Source: Gammaproteobacteria bacterium (lineage in GTDB: Bacteria > Pseudomonadota > Gammaproteobacteria > Natronospirales > REEB76). Taken from it: a stretch of 11,914 nucleotides of DNA. The translations under genes were made by a program, and so were the position numbers. The notes below the pieces were generated by a model. The model worked only from the letters and a program-made list of their open reading frames with translations. It was not told the origin of the DNA and ran no database searches. Below, piece by piece: positions 1 through 7,953 of the stretch (position 1 is its first letter; each line of letters begins with the position of its first letter). The DNA is taken from the NCBI GenBank assembly GCA_028871235.1, contig JAGWNO010000052.1, forward strand, positions 1-11,914. The letters run 5' to 3'.

Positions 1-1
1 C

Positions 2-1753
2 GCCGCCGGCATTCAGCACGTGGTCGCGCGCCGGGATTATCTGAACGCCATCAACGTGTTCCCGGTGCCGGATGGCGACACCGGCACCAATATCGCCTTC
101 ACACTGCACGCGGTACTGCACGCCATGACGGAGAACATGCACCGTCATGCGGGCCGCATGCTGGACGTGGTGGCGGCAGCGGCGCTGGACGGCGCGCGCG
201 GCAATTCCGGCGCGATCCTGGCGCAATTCTTCCAGGGTCTCGGCGAAAAAACGGCGGCATTGCATGATCTGTCTGCGGCGCATTTCGTCGCGGCCGTGAA
301 TCACGGTGCCGCGGCGGCGCGCACTGCGCTTGCGCAACCCATGGAAGGCACGCTGCTCACGGTGCTGGCGGATTTCGCCGCTGCCCTGCAGGGACATTTG
401 GCGCAGCATCACGCGGCTGACATCAGCAGTCTGCTGAATACCGGTCTGGCCCGCGCCAAGACTTCGTTGGCTAACACCCCCAACCAGCTGCAGGTGCTCA
501 AGCAGGCCGGCGTGGTGGATGCGGGCGCCCAGGGTTTTGTGGACCTGGTGCAGGGCATCGTGGATTTCCTGCAGGCGGGTTCCATGGAAGCCCTGCCCGC
601 CGATACCATCCTGCCGATGGTCTCCCATGAACGCGGGACCGAAGCGGACAGCCATTACCGCTACTGCACAGAATGTCTCATCAGCGGCGACAACCTGGAG
701 CGTACGGTGCTTAGCCGAGAACTGGCCGAGCTGGGCGACAGCCTGGTGGTAGCGGGTGGTGCGCGGAAACTGCGCGTGCACATCCACGCGGATGGGCCGG
801 ATGCGGTCTTCCGAATCGCAGCCAGGTATGGCCAGATCTCCGGTGAGAAGGCCGATGACATGCGGCGTCAGGCGCGGGTGGCGGGCCGGCGGTTGGCGCG
901 CCCGGCCATAATCACCGACTCCGGCGCCGACATTCCCGAGGCATTGCGCGAGCGACTCGATATCCACATGCTGCCGGTACGCGTGCATTTCGGCGAACAT
1001 GCCTATCTCGACAAGGTGTCGCTCACACCGGCGGATTTCTACAGGGAGCTCCGGCTCAACCCGCTGCATCCCAAGACCTCGCAACCGCCGCCGGGGGACT
1101 TCCGCCGCGAGTTCAACTTCCTCGCCAGTCATTATGACGCGGTGGTATATATCGGCCTCACCTCCAAGGTGAGCGGCACTGTCCAGGCCGCCGTCGCCGC
1201 CGCTAACCGCGCGGATGGCACCCCGGTAACGGTACTGGATTCGGGATCGGTATCGGCGGGTCAGGGTCTGCTGGCCGTATATGCCGCTGAATGCGCCCTG
1301 GCCGGCTACGATGCTGCGGCCATCGTGCAGGCCGTGAAAGCCATGCTGCCGCGTACCCGCATCTGGGGTGCCATCCCGGATCTGAGCTACGCGGTACGCG
1401 GTGGACGGGTGCGGCGTTCCACAAAACTGCTGGCAGACCTGCTGCATCTGACACCGGTGCTCACCGCCACACCGGACGGCCATGTGACATCCTGCGGTGT
1501 ACTGTGGGGGCGGAACAGGCGGGCGGAGAAATTCGCCCGTTTCGTGACGCGGCATGTGAATGCCCATACCCGCTACCGCCTGTTGGTGGGCCACTGCGAC
1601 TGCGCGGAAGATGCGGAACGTTTACGCACACTGTTGATTCGGATCCCAAACATCGAGTCCAGCTGGCTCACGGAAGTGGGCCCCGCACTCGGCACCCATG
1701 CAGGACCCGGAGCGCTGGTGGTATCGCTGCAAGTGAACCAGCCCGTTACATAA
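2..1753 (+). CDS. DAK2-DegV fusion protein (FakA-like kinase joined to FakB-like fatty-acid-binding domain), 5' partial
   Basis: The reading frame is open to the left edge, so the true start lies outside the window; the first in-window start-like codon (GTG at 20) is inside the conserved region. Residues below count from that GTG. A DAK2/DhaL-type ATP-binding domain (about 1-190) has the Mg-nucleotide motif NVFPVPDGDTGTN (12-24) and GARGNSGAILAQ (58-69). A FakA-type middle domain (about 210-285) has Cys216 in YCTE and His254/His256 in VHIHAD, the positions I recall as zinc ligands in S. aureus FakA. A DegV domain (about 295-577) has TSQP (353-356), TSKVSGT (381-387), GGR (Arg463) and GTHAGPG (His560), the residues that hold the fatty-acid carboxylate in FakB proteins. 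By family knowledge, FakA phosphorylates fatty acids carried by separate FakB proteins; here both halves are in one chain. The role is inferred, probably phosphorylation of free fatty acid for phospholipid synthesis. The protein is cytosolic, with no signal peptide or membrane segment. Confidence 0.88.
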   Translation, partial: AAGIQHVVARRDYLNAINVFPVPDGDTGTNIAFTLHAVLHAMTENMHRHAGRMLDVVAAAALDGARGNSGAILAQFFQGLGEKTAALHDLSAAHFVAAVNHGAAAARTALAQPMEGTLLTVLADFAAALQGHLAQHHAADISSLLNTGLARAKTSLANTPNQLQVLKQAGVVDAGAQGFVDLVQGIVDFLQAGSMEALPADTILPMVSHERGTEADSHYRYCTECLISGDNLERTVLSRELAELGDSLVVAGGARKLRVHIHADGPDAVFRIAARYGQISGEKADDMRRQARVAGRRLARPAIITDSGADIPEALRERLDIHMLPVRVHFGEHAYLDKVSLTPADFYRELRLNPLHPKTSQPPPGDFRREFNFLASHYDAVVYIGLTSKVSGTVQAAVAAANRADGTPVTVLDSGSVSAGQGLLAVYAAECALAGYDAAAIVQAVKAMLPRTRIWGAIPDLSYAVRGGRVRRSTKLLADLLHLTPVLTATPDGHVTSCGVLWGRNRRAEKFARFVTRHVNAHTRYRLLVGHCDCAEDAERLRTLLIRIPNIESSWLTEVGPALGTHAGPGALVVSLQVNQPVT

Positions 1754-1910
1754 AAGCCGCGCTTGCGCGGGTATCAGGCTTCACTGCCCGCCTAGATCGG
1801 GACATCCTCAGCCCGCAGAGCCCGGACCGCCGGTCAGGATCACCCCCTTCGCCCCGCTGTCGAGTAAACTTCTGGTGGGGCAAAACCGGATTTTACCGCC
1901 GCCCCGAATA

Positions 1911-3191
1911 ATGAATATCCTCATCGTCGATCATTCCAAAGTGTTCCGCACCGTCCTGCACAAGATGGTAGCGGGTCTTGGTCATCATCCGCTGTCCGTA
2001 TCCACTGCCGAGCAGGCGCTCGACATGCTGCACCGTGAGTCGGTGGACCTGGTATGCGCCGCACTCAGCCTGCCCGGCATGGACGGCGTCAGCCTGTGCC
2101 GCCAGGTACGCTCCCATCCGCAGTGCCAGAAAATCCCGTTCATCCTGCTCACCTCCACCGATGATCAGACAATTCGACACGAGGCCTTCGAGGCGGGCGT
2201 GACCGAGATCCAGGGACGCACCGACACCAAGGAGCTCACTGACCGGCTGAGCAAGTTCTTCACCGAAGAACGGGAGGAAATCCACGGCCGGGTGCTGTAT
2301 ATCGAGGACAGCCATGTCGCCGCCCACCTCATGCTCAAGCTGCTGTTGCACATGAAGCTGCAGGTGGATCATTTCCGCACCGCCGATGAGGCGCTGGCCG
2401 CCTTCGAGCAGCATGATTTCGATCTCATCATCAGTGATATCCTCCTGGAAGGCGTCACCAGCGGCGTCGGTCTGGTCAACCGGGTGCGCAACTCCGCTTC
2501 CGGCAAGCGCCGCGTACCCATCCTGGCCCTATCCGGCCTGGATGATCCGTCCCGGCGCATCGAACTATTCCGGCTGGGTATCAATGATTACATCACCAAG
2601 CCGCCTATCGAGGAGGAAGTGCGCGCGCGGGTGCGTAATCTCATTCTCAGCAAGCAGTTGCTGGATCAGGTTGAATCACAGGCGCGACAACTTTATCAGC
2701 TGGCCATGAAAGACCAGCTCACCGGTCTTTACAACCGCAACTCGCTGCAGGAATTCGCCACCAAATATTTCAGCAACGCCATCCGCTACGACTACCCCAT
2801 GAGTCTGCTGATCATTGACCTGGATCACTTCAAGAAAATCAACGATACCCATGGCCATCTGGCGGGCGACAACGTGCTGGCACACACTGGAGACATGCTG
2901 AAACAGGCCTGCCGCGACGGTGACCTGTGTGCACGCATCGGTGGCGAGGAGTTCGTGCTGATCCTCAATTACTGCGAGGCGGGGGACGCGGAACGCCGCG
3001 CCGAGGAAATTCGCAAGTCCATCGAATCCCTCAAACCTGATGGCATCGCGATCAGTGCCAGTATCGGCGTCACCTCCCGTCCACGCGGCAGGCGAATCAA
3101 ATTCGAGGATATCTTTCGAATCGCGGACCGTGCCATGTATACCGCCAAAAACAGCGGTGGCAATCGCATTGTGTATGCACCGCATCCATGA
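1911..3191 (+). CDS. Diguanylate cyclase with tandem receivers (REC-REC-GGDEF, PleD-like layout)
   Basis: This 426-residue response regulator should make cyclic-di-GMP from two GTP. REC1 (about 1-118) is degenerate: the phospho-acceptor Asp is Ala51 (CAALSLPGMDG), the acidic pair is Asp7-His8, and the conserved Lys is Arg103. REC2 (about 127-245) is complete: Glu132-Asp133, Asp176, Ser208 and Lys230 in the ITKPP motif. A helical linker (about 247-268) leads to the GGDEF domain (about 268-423). That domain has DxLTGLYNR, IDLDHFKKINDTHGH, the active site GGEEF (344-348) and RDGD (335-338). RDGD sits nine residues before GGEEF, exactly where the RxxD product-inhibition site lies in PleD. ATG at 1911 was chosen because MNILIVD is the usual first strand of a receiver; an in-frame GTG at 1875 would add 12 residues with no homology. 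No good ribosome site precedes either start. No histidine kinase is adjacent. Confidence 0.92.
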   Translation: MNILIVDHSKVFRTVLHKMVAGLGHHPLSVSTAEQALDMLHRESVDLVCAALSLPGMDGVSLCRQVRSHPQCQKIPFILLTSTDDQTIRHEAFEAGVTEIQGRTDTKELTDRLSKFFTEEREEIHGRVLYIEDSHVAAHLMLKLLLHMKLQVDHFRTADEALAAFEQHDFDLIISDILLEGVTSGVGLVNRVRNSASGKRRVPILALSGLDDPSRRIELFRLGINDYITKPPIEEEVRARVRNLILSKQLLDQVESQARQLYQLAMKDQLTGLYNRNSLQEFATKYFSNAIRYDYPMSLLIIDLDHFKKINDTHGHLAGDNVLAHTGDMLKQACRDGDLCARIGGEEFVLILNYCEAGDAERRAEEIRKSIESLKPDGIAISASIGVTSRPRGRRIKFEDIFRIADRAMYTAKNSGGNRIVYAPHP

Positions 3192-3281
3192 CATGCGATG
3201 CAGCGCAACGAGGCGCATCGAAATGGATTACAACCAGGACTACGATTAAGACTCCTCAATTTGACGAAAACGCGTTGCGGA

Positions 3282-3695
3282 TCACGGCCACGCCGTAAGC
3301 AGGAATGCCATTACCAACATCGCCAACAATCGATGGCCGGTATCCACCGCCCAGCCGCTCACTTTGCGCCGCGAGATGAGCGTATCCACCAGCGATGGCG
3401 CCGCGGTAAAACCCAGCCACAACAACGCCCCCGCCACCAGTGCCGTGCCGAGGCCGGCATTGCGCCCCGCATACAGCAGGCACAATGCCAGCACCCAGGC
3501 CTGCACGCTGCTGCAGATGAGCGCCACCGCATAGCGTCTGAGGCGGCCGCCGCTTTCCAAGTCCTCCAGCACATGCGGATTGGCGCGCAGCCACAGCGGC
3601 CCGAAGGTGAATGGCAGATACCACACCGCGCCGACGACGAAGCCGCCGATACCCGCGACCATGACCGCCACGTAATTGATCCCGTTCAGCATCAT
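3282..3695 (-). CDS. Small integral membrane protein, DUF1761 family
   Basis: This 137-residue hydrophobic protein has four likely membrane helices at about 7-27, 56-76, 81-101 and 117-135. The first helix runs into the WYLPFTFGPLW segment (25-35), a pattern typical of DUF1761 proteins, whose biochemical function is unknown. A short charged loop (about 43-55) and a basic loop (SRRK, 108-111) separate the helices. Two consecutive ATG codons are possible starts; a GGGAG ribosome site about seven bases upstream of the first supports 3695. The gene converges with the diguanylate cyclase (about 90 bases between stops) and diverges from the PLP enzyme. Nothing in the context reveals its role. Family assignment is from recognition of the motif, not a search. 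Confidence 0.75.
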   Translation of the reverse strand: MMLNGINYVAVMVAGIGGFVVGAVWYLPFTFGPLWLRANPHVLEDLESGGRLRRYAVALICSSVQAWVLALCLLYAGRNAGLGTALVAGALLWLGFTAAPSLVDTLISRRKVSGWAVDTGHRLLAMLVMAFLLTAWP

Positions 3696-3795
3696 GGCAA
3701 TCTCCCGGTGGCAGAATGACTGTGGCAGTGAACCCGCATAACGGTGGTTAACAGTACACGCATTGCGCTTTCATGGCATGCTATCAGTGCCTGCC

Positions 3796-3800
3796 AGGAG
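3796..3800 (+). promoter_or_regulatory. Ribosome binding site AGGAG that sets the start of the PLP enzyme
   Basis: AGGAG lies eight bases before ATG 3809. An upstream in-frame ATG at 3773 has no comparable site and would add 12 residues (MACYQCLPGASA) that do not look like the family, so 3809 is preferred. Confidence 0.7.
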
Positions 3801-3808
3801 CATCCGCA

Positions 3809-4948
3809 ATGACCCCCCCCTGCCCCGCCCACATCGAAACCGTGAGTGTGCACGCCGGCCGCGAGGCAGATGCGTCCGCTGCGGCTCTGAGTCCACCCCT
3901 GCACCTGTCCACCACGTTTGTGCGTGAGGCAGATGGCAGTTTCCCGCACGGCTATACCTACAGCCGTGCCGGCAATCCCAACCGCGCGGCGCTGGAAACC
4001 TGCCTGGCGGCGCTGGAAGCCGGCTGCGATGCCATGGCGTTCTCCTCCGGCACCGCGGCCGCCATGACCGTGTTCCAGGCCTTAAATCCCGGCGACCATG
4101 TGATCTGCAGCCGGGATGTTTATCACGGGGTGCTGCGTCTGCTGCGGGAAGTGCTGATGCCCTGGCAGCTCAAGGTCAGTTTTGTGGATGCTTCAAAAAC
4201 GGATGAAGTGCATCGCGCCGTGACTCCCGCCACCCGGCTTATCTGGGTGGAGACGCCTTCCAATCCGCTGCTGAAGCTCACCGATCTCGCCGCCATCGCC
4301 GAGATCGGGCGCGACGCCAAGGCCCTGAGCGTGTGTGACAACACCTTCGCCACACCGGTGTTGCAGCGGCCGTTCGAGCATGGCATCGATTTCAGCATGC
4401 ACAGCACCACCAAATATCTCGGCGGTCACAGTGATGTACTGGGCGGGGCCATCGTCGCCCGCAAACATAATGCGCTCGCCGAACGTATCCGCTTCCTGCA
4501 GTCAACCGGCGGTGCAGTGCCGGCGCCGTTCGACTGCTGGCTGCTGCTGCGCGGCGCAGCCACATTGCCGCTGCGCGTCCGCGCCCAGTCGGCCAACGCG
4601 CTGACGATTGCGCACCACCTGGCTGCTCACAAGGCGGTGGAAGAGGTGTTCTATCCCGGCCTCGAAAGTCACCCCGGACACGCCTTGGCCACGCGTCAGA
4701 TGCGCGGCTACGGTGCCGTGCTATCCTTCACGCTCCGCGGCGGCGAAGCGGCGGCCATGCAAACCGCCGCACGCGTGCAGTTGTTCGTCCGCGCCACCAG
4801 TCTCGGTGGCGTGGAGAGCCTGATAGAGCACCGCGCCTCCATGGAAGGTCCGGAATCCCACACCCCACGCAATCTATTGCGTCTTTCCGTGGGTGTCGAA
4901 CACACCGACGACCTCATCGCAGATCTCGATCAAGCCTTGTCCGGGTGA
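3809..4948 (+). CDS. PLP-dependent Cys/Met metabolism enzyme (cystathionine gamma-synthase / gamma-lyase type)
   Basis: The protein has 379 residues, the normal length for the Cys/Met-metabolism PLP family, which carries out beta- or gamma-elimination/replacement on homoserine esters, cystathionine or methionine. Visible hallmarks are YSRAGNPN (51-58, phosphate-binding Tyr/Arg given to the neighbouring subunit), SSGTAA (79-84), the DVYHG tyrosine (Tyr105), CDNTF with Asp177 against the pyridine nitrogen, STTKYLGGHSD with the Schiff-base Lys202, SLGGVESL (331-338), and LLRLSVGVEH with Arg358 for the substrate carboxylate. The EHRASMEGPES stretch (340-350) replaces the more usual HPAxMTH, so this is not the commonest MetB/MetC subgroup. 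The motifs do not separate synthase, lyase and sulfhydrylase, so no symbol is given. The peptidase gene starts 26 bases downstream and may be co-transcribed. Cytosolic. Confidence 0.88.
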   Translation: MTPPCPAHIETVSVHAGREADASAAALSPPLHLSTTFVREADGSFPHGYTYSRAGNPNRAALETCLAALEAGCDAMAFSSGTAAAMTVFQALNPGDHVICSRDVYHGVLRLLREVLMPWQLKVSFVDASKTDEVHRAVTPATRLIWVETPSNPLLKLTDLAAIAEIGRDAKALSVCDNTFATPVLQRPFEHGIDFSMHSTTKYLGGHSDVLGGAIVARKHNALAERIRFLQSTGGAVPAPFDCWLLLRGAATLPLRVRAQSANALTIAHHLAAHKAVEEVFYPGLESHPGHALATRQMRGYGAVLSFTLRGGEAAAMQTAARVQLFVRATSLGGVESLIEHRASMEGPESHTPRNLLRLSVGVEHTDDLIADLDQALSG

Positions 4949-4974
4949 TGAATTCCTGAATTGCGGGAGCCGCC

Positions 4975-7464
4975 ATGATTCAGCGCATCGCGTCTTTATC
5001 CCTGGGCCTGCTGCTGGTGTCCCCGGCATCGCCGGCGGACGCTCCGCCTGCCGCCGCCACACGCGTCAGCCTTGAGCAGATCATGGCCAACCCGGACTGG
5101 ATCGGCAATGCGCCGGAGCGGGCCTACTGGAGTGATGACGGCAGGACCGTTTATTACTGGCAGAAGCGCGACGGCAGCCCGCTCAGGGAGCTTTACGGCG
5201 TGGATGTGGCGAGTGATGCGGTGACAAAAGTGGCGGATGGCGATCTGGGCGCGGTATCAGCGCCTGGCGGCGCCTTCAATCACGCGCGTACCTTCAAGGT
5301 GTTCGTGCGTGACGCCAACGTGTTCGTGCGCAATCTCACCACCGGCAACCTGCGGCAACTGACCCGCGACACCACACCCAAAAGCCGTGCCATGTTCATG
5401 GCGGATGGCACCCATGTGCAGTGGCACGAGGGCAACAACATCTATATCTACGACCTCAACAGCGGTTTCCTGGCGCTGGCCGCTGACGTGCGCCTGGAGG
5501 ACGATCCGGCGAAAGCCGCCGGACCGCAGAATTACCTGCAGGCCGAACAGCTGCGGCTGTTCGATTTCCTGAACAGACAGAAGACCAACAAGGAAGCCCT
5601 GCGCCAGCAGCAAGCGTCGCAGGCGGCGGCCGACAGTACGCGCGTACCGGCGCCCTGGTACCTGGGCGACCAGCTCACCATCGCCCGCAGCTCGTTGTCG
5701 CCCAACGGCCGCTGGCTGGTGCTGGTGACGGAGCCCCGGGATCACCAGAAGGGCGCGCCCGGCATGATGCCCAGCTACATCACCGGGTCGGGTTACGCGG
5801 ACATCCTCAAGCGCCACACCTACGTGGGGCTCAATCCGCCCGCACCGCAGGCCGTGCAGGTGCTGGACCTCAAGACCCACAGCGCATTTCCGCTGGACAG
5901 CGCGCAGCTCCCGGGCATCACGATTGACCCGCTGGTGGCGCTGCGCAAGTCCGCCGTGGAATGGGATATGAAGCACGGCATCAGCCGCAAGCTGGCGGAG
6001 GATTCCGTGAAGGCGCCGGCCATACGTCCGGTGACGGTGATGAACCTGGAATGGAGCGATGACGGCAGCAATCTCGGCGTCGAATACCGCGCCATGGACA
6101 ACAAGGATCGCTGGATCGCCACGGTGGACTTCGCCAAAAAATCCCTGCTGACCCAGAGTCGGCTCACGGATCCCGCCTGGATCAACTGGACCTTCAACCA
6201 GTTCGGCTGGCTGCCGGATAACCGCACCCTGTGGTATCTCTCCGAAGCGAGCGGCTATTCGCAGCTGTACCTGAAGTCGCTGACGGACCGGCAGCCCCGG
6301 CAGCTCACCCGTGGTGCGTTCGAGGTCTCCGATCCGATTCTCACCCGGGACGGCCGCTACTTCTATGTGGTGGCCAACGTGACGGCGCCCGGCACTTATG
6401 AGATATACCGCGTAGATACGGCCAGCAGCAAGTTGCAGGCGGTCACCAGCCTCGGCGGCTTGAACGGCCCGCAGCAATCCTCGCTGGAGAAGGACTACAA
6501 GGGTTACGCGCTGTCGCCGGATGAATCCAGCCTGCTGCTGTATCACTCCAGCAGCCTGCGGCCCCCGGAAGTGTATGTGGTGGCCGCCCGGCCGGACGGC
6601 GCCGCTAAACAGCTGACCCACACCGTGGCCGGAGCCTTCACCGCCATCGACTGGGTGGCGCCGCAGATTGTGCAGCTGCCTTCCACGCATGTGCGCGAAC
6701 CCATCTATGCGCGCCTGTACCTGCCGCAAAATTATGATCCGGCGAAATCCTGGCCGGCGGTGGTGTTCATTCACGGCGCCGGTTATCTGCAGGACGCGCA
6801 CGGCGGCTGGTCCTATTACTTCCACGAGCTCAGGTTCCACACCTTTCTCGCGCAGCATGGTTACCTGGTGCTGGACATGGACTACCGGGGCTCGGCGGGT
6901 TACGGCCGCGCCTGGCGCACGGCTATCTATCGCCAGATGGGTCATCCGGAAGTGCAGGATATCGAGGACGGCGTGCACTGGCTGGAACAGAACTGGCATG
7001 CCGATCCCAAGCGGCTCGGCGTGTATGGCGGCTCCTACGGCGGCTTCATGACCTACATGATGATGTTCCGCCGACCGGAGCTGTTCGCCGCCGGCGCGGC
7101 GCTGCGGCCGGTAGGCGACTGGGCGGATTACAACGACGAGTACACCTCCGACATCCTCAATCGCCCCAACCTTGATCCTGAGGCGTATTACATCAGCTCG
7201 CCAATCAATTATGCGGGACAACTCAAGCATCGTCTGCTGATCATGCAGGGCATGGAGGACGGCAATGTGTTCTTCATCGACACGGTGCACATGGTGCAGA
7301 AGCTCATCGAGCTCAGGAACCCCGACTTTGAGGTGATGTTCTATCCCACCGAACGCCACGACTTCAAGGATCCGGCCGCCTGGCTCGACGAGTACCGGCG
7401 TATCTGGCGGCTGTTCAATACCTACGTGAGCCCACCGTCATCGAGGAATGCAAACAGCGGCTGA
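4975..7464 (+). CDS. Exported S9-family serine peptidase (prolyl oligopeptidase / DPP-IV-like)
   Basis: This 829-residue peptidase begins with a likely signal peptide: Arg4, a hydrophobic core at about 6-15, and an ADA cleavage motif at 21-23. It therefore probably acts in the periplasm or outside the cell. The long middle (about 45-560) has repeated SPDG/YYW/RQLTR-type blades of the S9 N-terminal beta-propeller, including WSDDG, RQLTRDT, SPNGRW and RQLTRG. A charged helical insert around 190-225 (RLFDFLNRQKTNKEAL) is common in proteobacterial S9 peptidases. The C-terminal alpha/beta-hydrolase domain (about 570-825) contains the triad: Ser687 in GGSYGG, Asp762 in MEDGNV (two residues before the substrate-side Asn764, as in DPP-IV) and His795 in ERHDF. 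The family cleaves short peptides, often after proline; exact specificity cannot be read here. ATG 4975 follows GGGAG at a five-base spacing. The gene lies 26 bases after the PLP enzyme gene. Confidence 0.9.
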   Translation: MIQRIASLSLGLLLVSPASPADAPPAAATRVSLEQIMANPDWIGNAPERAYWSDDGRTVYYWQKRDGSPLRELYGVDVASDAVTKVADGDLGAVSAPGGAFNHARTFKVFVRDANVFVRNLTTGNLRQLTRDTTPKSRAMFMADGTHVQWHEGNNIYIYDLNSGFLALAADVRLEDDPAKAAGPQNYLQAEQLRLFDFLNRQKTNKEALRQQQASQAAADSTRVPAPWYLGDQLTIARSSLSPNGRWLVLVTEPRDHQKGAPGMMPSYITGSGYADILKRHTYVGLNPPAPQAVQVLDLKTHSAFPLDSAQLPGITIDPLVALRKSAVEWDMKHGISRKLAEDSVKAPAIRPVTVMNLEWSDDGSNLGVEYRAMDNKDRWIATVDFAKKSLLTQSRLTDPAWINWTFNQFGWLPDNRTLWYLSEASGYSQLYLKSLTDRQPRQLTRGAFEVSDPILTRDGRYFYVVANVTAPGTYEIYRVDTASSKLQAVTSLGGLNGPQQSSLEKDYKGYALSPDESSLLLYHSSSLRPPEVYVVAARPDGAAKQLTHTVAGAFTAIDWVAPQIVQLPSTHVREPIYARLYLPQNYDPAKSWPAVVFIHGAGYLQDAHGGWSYYFHELRFHTFLAQHGYLVLDMDYRGSAGYGRAWRTAIYRQMGHPEVQDIEDGVHWLEQNWHADPKRLGVYGGSYGGFMTYMMMFRRPELFAAGAALRPVGDWADYNDEYTSDILNRPNLDPEAYYISSPINYAGQLKHRLLIMQGMEDGNVFFIDTVHMVQKLIELRNPDFEVMFYPTERHDFKDPAAWLDEYRRIWRLFNTYVSPPSSRNANSG

Positions 7465-7478
7465 TTATTACCGCGATA

Positions 7479-7501
7479 AACGCCGGGATCTGCCCGGCGT
7501 T
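7479..7501. terminator. GC-rich hairpin between converging genes, possible bidirectional terminator
   Basis: AACGCCGGG (7479-7487) and CCCGGCGTT (7493-7501) form a perfect nine-pair stem with a five-base loop, 14 bases after the peptidase stop and about 87 bases beyond the stop of the converging mer-linked gene. The U tract is short on both strands (TT on +, TTT on -), so a weak or Rho-assisted terminator is as likely as a strong intrinsic one. Confidence 0.55.
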
Positions 7502-7587
7502 CTGATTGAGCGTTGTTTGCAGCCCGCCGCCGTTTATCATCCGTTGTACTTCGAGTAGGACCCCGGGCCCGGATGAAAACCTGCCGC

Positions 7588-7953
7588 TCAGACCGTGCAG
7601 CAAGCTTCCTCAGACGCCACTGGGTTTGCGGCATGAAAGGCTTTAACCGCCCACATCTCGCCCACGCAGCCGCCCATGGTCGAGGCGACCGCCAGCATCT
7701 CACCGATCTCGGCCCCGGTCGCGCCGAGCTCCTTGGCCTTGAGCATGTAGAACTTGAGGCACGGCTCGCAGCGCGCGCTGATGCCCCATAAGGCCGCGGC
7801 CAACGCCTTCAAGCGCGCCGGCAGGGCGCCGTCCGTGAAAATCGCCTGCTGACGCATGGCATTGATGTGCTGCGATGTACCCTGGCTTACTTTCGAGAAT
7901 TCGGCGAGCACCGCAAGCGCCGGATCGATGGCATTGAGGTTCGCGGTTTTCAT
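7588..7953 (-). CDS. Cysteine-rich AhpD / carboxymuconolactone-decarboxylase-like protein, third gene of the mer operon
   Basis: The protein has 121 residues, with no signal peptide or membrane helix, so it should be cytosolic. The core ARCEPCLKFYMLKAKELGA (60-78) followed by EIGEMLAVASTMGGCVGEMW (82-101) is that of the CMD/AhpD-like helical family. It has a CxxC pair at Cys62/Cys65 and a further Cys96. The AhpD proton-relay His (four residues after the second Cys) is Tyr69 here, and the preceding catalytic Glu is not evident, so classical peroxidase activity is doubtful. The tail ends in EEACCTV with vicinal Cys118-Cys119. ATG overlaps the merP stop (ATGA), with GAGGA seven bases upstream inside merP, so translation is probably coupled and the gene belongs to the merR-controlled transcript. 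It occupies the place where merA usually lies. A thiol-based role in handling Hg(II) or repairing thiols is an inference; the family name alone does not give the substrate. Confidence 0.85.
   Translation of the reverse strand: MKTANLNAIDPALAVLAEFSKVSQGTSQHINAMRQQAIFTDGALPARLKALAAALWGISARCEPCLKFYMLKAKELGATGAEIGEMLAVASTMGGCVGEMWAVKAFHAANPVASEEACCTV

Noticed and set aside
1757..1770. CCGCG-CTTG-CGCGG hairpin just after the DAK2-DegV stop, considered as a terminator
   Set aside because: The stem has only five or six pairs and no T tract follows on the + strand; the short A run before it would suit only a - strand transcript, and no - strand gene lies there.
1875..1910. GTG at 1875 as an earlier start for the diguanylate cyclase
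   Set aside because: The extra 12 residues do not belong to a receiver domain, and MNILIVD at 1911 begins exactly at the first beta strand.
3196..3220. Inverted repeat CGATGC...GCATCG after the diguanylate cyclase, considered as a terminator
   Set aside because: Only six pairs, a 13-base loop and no T run on either side; too weak to call.
3188..3298. A 36-codon + strand frame whose ATG overlaps the stop of the diguanylate cyclase (ATGA)
   Set aside because: The overlap looks like translational coupling, but the peptide has no recognisable feature, there is no ribosome site, and it runs into the 3' end of the converging DUF1761 gene.
5257..7359. A 700-codon open frame on the - strand, antisense to the S9 peptidase
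   Set aside because: It is fully covered by a peptidase with signal peptide, propeller repeats and catalytic triad. The translation has no recognisable domain; long antisense frames are expected in GC-rich genes with strong third-position bias.
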